Below are positions 6,205 through 11,631 of a stretch of 11,631 bases of DNA, piece by piece (the first letter of the stretch is position 1; the number at the start of each line of letters is the position of its first letter). Position numbers and translations under genes: made by a program. The notes under the pieces are model-generated. The model saw only the letters and a program-made list of their open reading frames with translations. It was not told the origin of the DNA and made no database searches. This stretch comes from an uncultured Blautia sp. (GTDB lineage: Bacteria; Bacillota; Clostridia; Lachnospirales; Lachnospiraceae). The stretch lies in contig CAKRRX010000079.1 in the NCBI GenBank assembly GCA_934394595.1, positions 1 through 11,631 of the forward strand, given 5' to 3'.

Positions 6205-7545
6205 TTACAGACAGAGTTTTTTCTTCATGTCCTTCATCACATAGAAATACAGCACAATCAACAAAAATGTTGCCACTATCCAGGCAATGGGGCTTGCCAT
6301 ACAGGCAAGAATATAGCTTTTTTTCTTTGCAGCCACAACTGCCATCACGCCTCTTCCAAAAAGCTCTGCCACGCCGGAAAGCATTGGAAGCATTCCATAT
6401 CCCATTCCCTGAAATCCGTTTCGGTAACAATTGACCACATACAGTGGGATCATAAACAGTCCCACACAACGAAGATATGTCTCAACCATAGGGAGTACCA
6501 CATCCGCATTATCAGAGATAAAAAGATATGCAAAATATTTTCCCACAGTAAAAAGGATCACTCCTGCTGCAATTCCATATACACCGCCGATCAGATCTGT
6601 GGCCCGGAATCCCTGGCGTACACGGTCCAGCTTGCGGGCTCCGATATTCTGTGCATTATATGTAGAAATAGTGGTTCCGATGGCTACAAATGCCTGGGTA
6701 AAAATATTCTCGATCTTGGTTCCTGCAGTAAATGCCGCAACTGCAAAGGACCCCAGAATATTCAGGGAACTCTGTACCATCATAGCTCCAATGGCTGTAA
6801 TGGAATACTGAAGTCCCATAGGAATTCCCACACCAAGCTGTTTCATGGCAATGCTTCTGTCAAACTGCCAGTCCTCTTTTTTCATCTTCAGCTCCGGAAC
6901 TGCCTTCCAGATATATACCAGACACAGTAGTCCTGAAATACCCTGCGAAATTACTGTGGCCCAGGCTGCACCTGGTGCGCCCCAGTGAAATACGATGATA
7001 AACACCAGATCCAGGATAATATTCAGGACAGCAGCAAGGATCAGAAAATAAAGAGGTGTCTTACTGTTCCCAAGGGCTCTCAAAATACTTGCCACAAGAT
7101 TGTACAGCACCTGGGTAAAAATGCCAGCACAGATGATCATAATATACCCATAAGCTCCGTCAAAAATATCTTTCGGAGTATTCATAAAAACAAGCAGCCT
7201 GTGCATTCCCAGCATGCTTACCGCAGTCAGGATCACTGCCACTGCTACAGAAAGGATTGCTGCATTTCCCACAGTCTTTCGCATTTCATCCATCCTGCCA
7301 GCACCAAATTTCTGAGAGGTCAGTACCGTAAAACCGGTAGTCACTCCCAACAGAAAACCTATAATAAGAAAGACAATCGTACCGGTAGCCCCAACTGCCG
7401 CAAGCCCCTTTGTCCCAACGAACTTTCCCACAATAACCGCATCTGCCATACTGTAAAACTGCTGAAAAACATTTCCTATAAAAACAGGAATGGTAAAACC
7501 AAGCAGCATTTTCATCGGCTTACCCACAGTCATGTCTGTCTGCAT
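6205..7545 (-). CDS. MATE family multidrug/toxin efflux transporter
   Basis: Integral membrane antiporter predicted to expel cationic drugs or metabolites using a Na+ or H+ gradient. The 446 residues give about 12 hydrophobic segments in two MatE halves, the normal size. Family features include TIPVFIGNVFQQFYSMADAVIVGKFVG (18-44, with D35), the loop RALGNSKTP (156-164) and GAPGAAWATVIS (189-200). The second half repeats the pattern with GIPMGLQYSITAIGAMMVQ. The start is ATG 7545 with GGAGG 9 nt before it. A longer in-frame reading from 7638 would run through the promoter and operator and has no similarity to the family. The gene has its own promoter containing a palindromic operator, so regulated expression is likely. 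It is not possible to name the substrate or to place it confidently in the DinF, NorM or MepA branch. Confidence 0.93.
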   Translation of the reverse strand: MQTDMTVGKPMKMLLGFTIPVFIGNVFQQFYSMADAVIVGKFVGTKGLAAVGATGTIVFLIIGFLLGVTTGFTVLTSQKFGAGRMDEMRKTVGNAAILSVAVAVILTAVSMLGMHRLLVFMNTPKDIFDGAYGYIMIICAGIFTQVLYNLVASILRALGNSKTPLYFLILAAVLNIILDLVFIIVFHWGAPGAAWATVISQGISGLLCLVYIWKAVPELKMKKEDWQFDRSIAMKQLGVGIPMGLQYSITAIGAMMVQSSLNILGSFAVAAFTAGTKIENIFTQAFVAIGTTISTYNAQNIGARKLDRVRQGFRATDLIGGVYGIAAGVILFTVGKYFAYLFISDNADVVLPMVETYLRCVGLFMIPLYVVNCYRNGFQGMGYGMLPMLSGVAELFGRGVMAVVAAKKKSYILACMASPIAWIVATFLLIVLYFYVMKDMKKKLCL

Positions 7546-7560
7546 AAAATTTTTCCTCCA

Positions 7561-7579
7561 TAAACAAAAATATTGTTTA
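7561..7579 (-). other. 5'-terminal stem-loop in the MATE leader
   Basis: On the minus strand TAAACAA and TTGTTTA (7 bp, perfect) enclose the loop TATTT. The inferred transcription start, seven bases after the -10, is 7579, which is the first base of the stem. The GGAGG ribosome binding site follows directly after the hairpin, so folding could affect both mRNA stability and ribosome access. The stem is AT-rich and only moderately stable. Confidence 0.5.
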
Positions 7580-7585
7580 AGAGCG

Positions 7586-7614
7586 ATTATAGGTGATATC
7601 TCTATCACTTTCAA
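7586..7614 (-). promoter_or_regulatory. Sigma-A promoter of the MATE gene
   Basis: The minus strand shows TTGAAA (7614-7609), an exact 17-bp spacer and a perfect TATAAT (7591-7586). Upstream A-tracts (7621-7656 read on this strand) resemble an UP element and are shared with the divergent hom promoter. Expected start is 7579. Confidence 0.85.
7593..7608. promoter_or_regulatory. Palindromic operator between -35 and -10 of the MATE promoter
   Basis: GTGATA-TCTC-TATCAC is a perfect 6-bp inverted repeat with a 4-bp centre. It occupies 16 of the 17 spacer bases between the -35 and -10 of the MATE promoter. A dimeric regulator bound here would block RNA polymerase, as MarR- and TetR-type repressors do at efflux genes. 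MerR activators also bind spacers but usually need 19-20 bp, which is not the case here. No regulator gene lies in the window. Confidence 0.65.
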
Positions 7615-7664
7615 GTAGTTATTTTTATTATTTTCCACATTATTTTTTTATTTTTTCTGTTGGC

Positions 7665-7693
7665 TTGACAAATCTGTTTTTCTGCCATAGTAT
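7665..7693 (+). promoter_or_regulatory. Sigma-A promoter of hom
   Basis: Perfect TTGACA (7665-7670), 17-bp spacer and TAGTAT (7688-7693, four of six). T-tracts at 7621-7656 lie directly upstream. Start would be near 7700, giving a leader of about 84 nt; this is too short for a T-box or known riboswitch, and none is seen. CTACA (7699-7703) and TGTAG (7713-7717) could form a weak hairpin at the transcript's 5' end. Confidence 0.75.
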
Positions 7694-7783
7694 AAGAACT
7701 ACATGTGAAATTTGTAGGCGTATGAGGTACATATGTCTTTTCACCACTTACATCACGATTACGTAAAAAGAAGGGAGTTCCCC

Positions 7784-9085
7784 ATGGAAGAAAAAATCAT
7801 ACATGCCGCCCTCCTTGGGCTTGGAACCGTCGGAACCGGTGTCTACAAGGTTCTGAAAAATCAGGAAGAAGAAATGACCGCAAAGATCGGCTGCAAGGTC
7901 AAGATCAGCAAAATTCTGGTCCGCAACCTGGAAAAGGCTGCCTCTAAGGTAGAGGATCCAGCCATACTTACTACCAGCTGGGAGGACATCACTCAGGATC
8001 CTTCCATTGATATCGTCATTGAACTGATCGGCGGAATCGAGCCTGCCAGAACCTACATTCTGGATGCCATTCACGCAGGCAAGCATGTAGTCACTGCAAA
8101 CAAAGATCTCATCGCAGTCCATGGAAAAGAACTGATGGACGCAGCAAAGGCTTCCCATGTGGATTTTCTTTTTGAAGCAGCTGTTGCAGGAGGAATCCCT
8201 ATCATCCGTCCTCTGAAGCAGTGCCTTGCCGGCAACCATATGAGTGAAGTAATGGGAATTGTAAACGGAACCACCAATTTCATCCTGACAAAAATGTCCC
8301 AGGACAATATGGAATTTTCAGATGCCCTTGCCCTTGCCACAAAGCTTGGTTATGCCGAGGCAGATCCTACTGCTGATATCGACGGACTGGATGCAGGACG
8401 CAAGGTCGCCATCCTTGCCAGCGTTGCCTTTAATTCCAGAGTTGTGTTTGATGATGTTTATATTGAAGGAATCACAAAAATTTCCGCCAAAGATATCCGT
8501 TATGCAAAAGAAATGGGCTGTGCCATCAAGCTTCTTGGGGTTGCCCGCAATACAGACACAGGTGTGGAAGCTTATGTGTGCCCTATGCTGATTCCAAACG
8601 ACCATCCTCTTGCTACAGTAAACGATTCCTATAATGCCGTGTTCGTTCACGGTGACGCTGTGGAAGACGCCATGTTCTTTGGCCGTGGTGCAGGAGAACT
8701 TCCCACTGCAAGTGCTGTTGTAGGAGATATTTTTGATATCGTGCGCAATATCCAGGCCAGCTGCTGCGGAAGGATCGGCTGCACCTGCTACAAACATCTT
8801 CCGGTAAAAAAGATGGAAGATACCTATAACCGCTACTTCCTTCGCCTTCACGTGGAGGATCGCTGCGGTGTCCTTGCTGAAATGACCGAAGTTTTTGCCA
8901 AATATCATGTAAGCATTGCCCAGATCATCCAAAAAGACAGCCAGAATCAGGATGACCACCTTGCAGAGGTTGTTGTGATCACATCAAAAGTCCGTGAAGG
9001 TGATTTCAAAACCGCAGTGCAGGAGCTTTCCAACAAATCCTCTGTAAAACGTATTTCCAAAACCATCCGTGTTTACAGAAAATAA
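7784..9085 (+). CDS. hom: Homoserine dehydrogenase with C-terminal ACT domain
   Basis: Cytoplasmic NAD(P)H-dependent reduction of aspartate semialdehyde to homoserine, the branch point to threonine, methionine and isoleucine. In 433 residues: Rossmann motif GLGTVGTG (12-19); TANKDLIA with catalytic Lys107; VNGTTNFIL (160-168); EADPTADIDGLDAGRK (192-207) with catalytic Lys207; and GRGAGELPTASAVVGD (300-315). An ACT domain (about 351-425, opening YFLRLHVEDRCGVLAEMTEVF) should mediate threonine feedback inhibition. Four cysteines cluster at 327, 328, 333 and 335 in the linker before the ACT domain, with unknown meaning. The start is ATG 7784 with AAGGGAG 6 nt upstream; an earlier in-frame ATG at 7733 lacks family similarity. 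No terminator follows, so read-through toward gpmI is possible. Confidence 0.97.
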   Translation: MEEKIIHAALLGLGTVGTGVYKVLKNQEEEMTAKIGCKVKISKILVRNLEKAASKVEDPAILTTSWEDITQDPSIDIVIELIGGIEPARTYILDAIHAGKHVVTANKDLIAVHGKELMDAAKASHVDFLFEAAVAGGIPIIRPLKQCLAGNHMSEVMGIVNGTTNFILTKMSQDNMEFSDALALATKLGYAEADPTADIDGLDAGRKVAILASVAFNSRVVFDDVYIEGITKISAKDIRYAKEMGCAIKLLGVARNTDTGVEAYVCPMLIPNDHPLATVNDSYNAVFVHGDAVEDAMFFGRGAGELPTASAVVGDIFDIVRNIQASCCGRIGCTCYKHLPVKKMEDTYNRYFLRLHVEDRCGVLAEMTEVFAKYHVSIAQIIQKDSQNQDDHLAEVVVITSKVREGDFKTAVQELSNKSSVKRISKTIRVYRK

Positions 9086-9126
9086 AAGAATATAAGCAAA
9101 TACTACCAAAAATCCTTTCCGGAAAT

Positions 9127-9223
9127 TTGAAAAATTGTGATTGAAAAATTCCAGATTTTTGATACTATATATAAGGAGTAACGAATGAAACTGCTGCCAT
9201 CTGACAGCAGAGAAATTTTTCAA
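9127..9223. repeat. Three copies of a 10-mer around the gpmI promoter and leader
   Basis: TTGAAAAATT occurs at 9127-9136 and 9141-9150 as direct repeats 14 bp apart, and as an exact inverted copy AATTTTTCAA at 9214-9223. The second copy supplies the -35 of the gpmI promoter; the inverted copy lies in the upstream ORF. A transcript coming from hom could pair copy one or two with the inverted copy, enclosing the upstream ORF start. The repeat is AT-rich, so chance is not excluded. Confidence 0.5.
9141..9168 (+). promoter_or_regulatory. Probable promoter of gpmI
   Basis: TTGAAA (9141-9146), a 16-bp spacer and TACTAT (9163-9168) with TGA directly before it (extended -10). The predicted start near 9175 falls inside the AAGGAG that precedes the upstream ORF, so transcripts from here would retain only GGAG at their 5' end. 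Confidence 0.55.
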
Positions 9224-9244
9224 GATAAAAGGAGCATATTATGA
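9185..9244 (+). CDS. Putative 19-residue upstream ORF coupled to gpmI
   Basis: ATG at 9185 has AAGGAG (9173-9178) 6 nt upstream and encodes MKLLPSDSREIFQDKRSIL before a TGA that overlaps the gpmI start as ATGA (9241-9244). The gpmI ribosome binding site lies inside the codons AAA AGG AGC. CTGCTG (9191-9196) and CAGCAG (9205-9210) can form a 6-bp hairpin within codons 3-9. The arrangement is what translational coupling looks like: a ribosome finishing the peptide would be placed at the gpmI start. The peptide has no amino-acid run typical of attenuators and no recognised family. It may be a chance ORF, and its ribosome binding site would be trimmed in transcripts starting at the adjacent promoter. 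Confidence 0.45.
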   Translation: MKLLPSDSREIFQDKRSIL

Positions 9245-10782
9245 GCAAAAAACCAACGGTTTTAATGATTCTTGACGGATATGGCCTGAATGAAAGACAT
9301 GACGCAAACGCTGTATACGAAGCGAACACACCTGTCATGGACAAGCTGATGGCTGAATATCCTTTTGTAAAAGGTAATGCAAGCGGACTGGCTGTAGGTC
9401 TTCCGGACGGCCAGATGGGTAACTCTGAGGTTGGTCATATGAACATGGGCGCAGGCCGTATCGTATACCAGGAGCTTACCAGAATCACCAAAGAGATCCA
9501 GGACGGCGATTTCTTCCAGAATGAAGCTCTTCTTGCAGCTATGAAAAATGCAAAGGAGAATGATTCCGCAGTCCACTTTATGGGACTTCTTTCCGACGGT
9601 GGTGTTCACAGCCATATCACACACCTTTTCGGACTTCTTGAGCTTGCCAAGAAAGAGGGCCTTAAGAAAGTTTATGTACACTGCTTCCTGGATGGCCGTG
9701 ATACACCTCCGGCTTCCGGAAAAGGATATATCCAGCAGCTTCAGGCAAAGATGGATGAGCTTGGCGTAGGCCAGATCGGTGTTGTTTCCGGACGTTACTA
9801 TGCAATGGACCGTGACAACCGCTGGGATCGTGTAGAGCTTGCTTACAACGCACTGACCAAGGGCGAGGGCGTTAAGGGAACAGATGCAGCAGAGGCTGTA
9901 CAGGCTTCCTATGACAATGGCAAGACTGACGAGTTCGTTCTTCCTACTGTTATTGAGAAAGATGGCAAGCCAGTTGCTGTTGTTTCTGACAAGGACTCTG
10001 TTGTATTCTTCAACTTCCGTCCTGACCGTGCCCGTGAGATCACCAGAGCATTCTGCGATGACGCATTCACAGGCTTTGCAAGAGAAAAGAGACTTGATCT
10101 TACCTATGTTTGCTTCACAGATTACGATGATACCATCGGAAACAAGCTGGTTGCATTCCACAAGGTTCAGCTTCACAATACCTTCGGCGAGTACCTGGCA
10201 GCTCACAATATGACTCAGGCACGTATCGCTGAGACTGAGAAATACGCTCACGTAACCTTCTTCTTCAACGGCGGTGTTGAGGAGCCCAATAAGGGTGAGG
10301 ACAGAATCCTTGTAAAATCTCCGAAGGTTCCTACCTATGACCTTCAGCCAGAGATGAGCGCTCCGGAGGTTTGCGAGAAGCTTGTAGCAGCTATCAAATC
10401 TGAGAAATACGATGTGATCATCATCAACTTTGCAAACCCGGATATGGTTGGCCATACAGGTGTGGAAGCAGCTGCTATCAAGGCTGTGGAAGCAGTTGAT
10501 GAGTGCGTAGGAAAGGCTGTAGAGGCTCTGAAAGAGGTTGACGGACAGATGTTCATCTGCGCAGACCACGGTAATGCAGAGCAGCTGGTAGACTATGAGA
10601 CAGGCGAGCCATACACCGCTCATACTACCAACCCGGTTCCATTTATCCTGGTAAATGCAGATCCGAAATACACTCTTCGTGAGGGCGGATGCCTTGCAGA
10701 TATCATCCCGACCCTGATCCAGCTTATGGGCATGGAACAGCCTGCTGAGATGACCGGCAAATCCCTTCTGGTTGAGAAATAA
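9241..10782 (+). CDS. gpmI: 2,3-bisphosphoglycerate-independent phosphoglycerate mutase
   Basis: Glycolytic/gluconeogenic Mn-dependent enzyme that interconverts 3- and 2-phosphoglycerate through a phosphoserine intermediate. The 513-residue protein is standard length and shows ILDGYG with metal ligand D12, MGNSEVGHMNMGAGR with nucleophile Ser62, SDGGVHSH (H123), GRDTPP (R153, D154) and GRYYAMDRDNRWDR (184-197). It also has FNFRPDRAREI, NPDMVGHTG (D401, H405) and ADHGNAE (D442, H443). AGGAG lies 6 nt before the ATG. Codon choice looks more strongly biased than in neighbouring genes (many CGT, GTT and AAG codons), as expected for an abundant glycolytic enzyme. It lies 155 bp after hom, with its own promoter and a coupled upstream ORF, and ends at a strong terminator. 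Confidence 0.98.
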   Translation: MSKKPTVLMILDGYGLNERHDANAVYEANTPVMDKLMAEYPFVKGNASGLAVGLPDGQMGNSEVGHMNMGAGRIVYQELTRITKEIQDGDFFQNEALLAAMKNAKENDSAVHFMGLLSDGGVHSHITHLFGLLELAKKEGLKKVYVHCFLDGRDTPPASGKGYIQQLQAKMDELGVGQIGVVSGRYYAMDRDNRWDRVELAYNALTKGEGVKGTDAAEAVQASYDNGKTDEFVLPTVIEKDGKPVAVVSDKDSVVFFNFRPDRAREITRAFCDDAFTGFAREKRLDLTYVCFTDYDDTIGNKLVAFHKVQLHNTFGEYLAAHNMTQARIAETEKYAHVTFFFNGGVEEPNKGEDRILVKSPKVPTYDLQPEMSAPEVCEKLVAAIKSEKYDVIIINFANPDMVGHTGVEAAAIKAVEAVDECVGKAVEALKEVDGQMFICADHGNAEQLVDYETGEPYTAHTTNPVPFILVNADPKYTLREGGCLADIIPTLIQLMGMEQPAEMTGKSLLVEK

Positions 10783-10849
10783 GATCGGAATGTGAATTTA
10801 AATATGTGAATTTTGTAGCAGGTGGTTTCGTCAGAAGCTTCTGTTACGG

Positions 10850-10903
10850 AAAAAATCCTGTGCAGTGTGGTAGGTTTTTACCAGGTTCTGCACAGGATTT
10901 TTC
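10850..10903. terminator. Bidirectional intrinsic terminator after gpmI
   Basis: AAAAATCCTGTGCAG (10851-10865) and CTGCACAGGATTTTT (10888-10902) form a perfect 15-bp stem with a T-run on the plus strand and six Ts on the minus strand. The loop holds a second small hairpin, TGGTA (10868-10872) with TACCA (10879-10883). It would stop both gpmI and the convergent gene ending at 10930. Confidence 0.93.
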
Positions 10904-10929
10904 TGTTGTTTTCGTGATTGTATTTCGAT

Positions 10930-11631
10930 TCAGCGGTAACAGTTCGCTATTACAAACACTTCTTCCCCATATCTAATTTGGCACAATTTTTCAAACTTAT
11001 TTGAAATTCTGATGGCAATCATCCGATCGTCTTTCCCATAGTACCGCATCTCCCATAGTTCTCTCTCATTTTTCTCCGGATAATACAATTCCCAATCCCC
11101 AATTTGGTTCTCGCTGAATTTATTCCATCCATCATTAAGAAGTATCTGTTCGGCCTCCTCCGGATCCATTCCAATCGTAAGTCCACACAGAGAATAATCC
11201 ATAAAGCTCAGGACATCATCTGTATCACTGAGTAATTCTACTTCCTGAGTTATCAACCATCCATCTGTTGCATCCTGATCTCTGTTTCCCCAGAAAATGA
11301 TACTTCCCATTGGATCTCCATATTCTCTCTCGGTATCGGAATAAGCTTCCGGATGTACTCCTATCCCTTCTCTGATAAATTCTGTTTTCGCAAACCGGTC
11401 TTCATAAGCGTATCCCAGACTTTCCAGTCCTTTTACCGCATCCCTTCCCTGGTAATCCATCAGCTCCACTTTTTCCCGCTCTGCATTCATGTAGATCACC
11501 GTATAATTGTAATCATATCCATTGGTAAGGGATTCTGACCGTTTCATGGTATTCCCTTCGGTATCTGCAAATTCAATGGAATAATCTCCTCCTGGCAGGT
11601 TCGCTATGGTGAAGTAGCCATTTCCATCTGT
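10930..11631 (-). CDS. Hypothetical protein, 5' end beyond the window; possible carboxypeptidase-regulatory-like fold near the cut
   Basis: The frame stays open from the stop at 10930 to the last base of the window, so the gene is incomplete and the ATG at 11547 is probably internal (no ribosome binding site precedes it). 233 residues are visible. The first part reads TDGNGYFTIANLPGGDYSIE, which resembles the strand pattern TDxxGxFxxxxLPxGxYxxE of carboxypeptidase-regulatory-like or Cna-B-type beta-sandwich domains, usually found in exported proteins. The C-terminal part includes YSLCGLTIGMDPEEAEQILLNDGW, a short helix pattern seen in varied secreted lipoprotein-like proteins, and is rich in Trp, Tyr, Asp and Glu. 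No catalytic motif is recognised. An extracellular or lipoprotein location is inference, since the signal peptide would lie outside the window. Confidence 0.75.
   Translation of the reverse strand, partial: TDGNGYFTIANLPGGDYSIEFADTEGNTMKRSESLTNGYDYNYTVIYMNAEREKVELMDYQGRDAVKGLESLGYAYEDRFAKTEFIREGIGVHPEAYSDTEREYGDPMGSIIFWGNRDQDATDGWLITQEVELLSDTDDVLSFMDYSLCGLTIGMDPEEAEQILLNDGWNKFSENQIGDWELYYPEKNERELWEMRYYGKDDRMIAIRISNKFEKLCQIRYGEEVFVIANCYR

Noticed and set aside
7700-7783. Riboswitch or T-box in the hom leader
   Set aside because: The leader is about 84 nt, without a T-box sequence, an antiterminator, or any internal terminator.
9116-9125. TTTCCGGAAA palindrome after hom as a possible terminator
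   Set aside because: It is a 10-bp palindrome with no loop and no T-run, so it cannot act as an intrinsic terminator.
9262-10623. A 453-codon open frame antisense to gpmI
   Set aside because: gpmI is unambiguous with all catalytic motifs. Its biased codon use avoids codons that read as stops on the other strand, which explains the long shadow; the translation matches no family I know.
10832-10843. CAGAAGCTTCTG palindrome after gpmI
   Set aside because: A loop-less palindrome beside a strong terminator; no promoter or gene start nearby gives it an operator role.

Overview
The window looks like chromosomal core DNA from a low-to-moderate GC Firmicute, most likely Lachnospiraceae (Blautia/Dorea-like). 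The reasons are AGGAGG-type ribosome binding sites before nearly every gene, sigma-A-like promoters, very AT-rich intergenic DNA, and the particular gene set: SfsA, MutY, a YkuD transpeptidase with a long acidic tail, a DUF3784-like membrane protein, an ACT-type homoserine dehydrogenase and GpmI. I see no transposase, phage gene, CRISPR array, tRNA or rRNA.

Layout. Positions 1-2788 hold a tightly packed minus-strand operon read right to left: sfsA, mutY (11-bp overlap), a family 2 glycosyltransferase (TGATG overlap), and probably another gene starting at the left edge. A HAD phosphatase (2901-3530, plus strand) diverges from it and meets a minus-strand pair across a bidirectional terminator: the L,D-transpeptidase (3995-5944) followed by a small membrane protein (3613-3921). 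A MATE transporter (6205-7545, minus) lies upstream of the transpeptidase, separated by a long structured hairpin and a fresh promoter. MATE and homoserine dehydrogenase (7784-9085, plus) diverge from an AT-rich control region with two good promoters. A 19-codon upstream ORF then leads into gpmI (9241-10782), which ends at a strong bidirectional terminator. The last gene (10930-11631, minus) is cut by the window edge.

How the genes work together. They serve separate housekeeping tasks: oxidative DNA repair (mutY), envelope building (glycosyltransferase, L,D-transpeptidase), drug or metabolite efflux (MATE), aspartate-family amino acid synthesis (hom) and glycolysis (gpmI). I do not see a new multi-gene system. 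The less ordinary signals are regulatory: a palindromic operator inside the MATE promoter; an 88-nt hairpin whose three base differences are all G-U compatible on the minus strand only; inferred transcripts that begin with stem-loops; and a short ORF fused by ATGA overlap to gpmI. Several coding starts were moved inward to the ATG that has a Shine-Dalgarno sequence.
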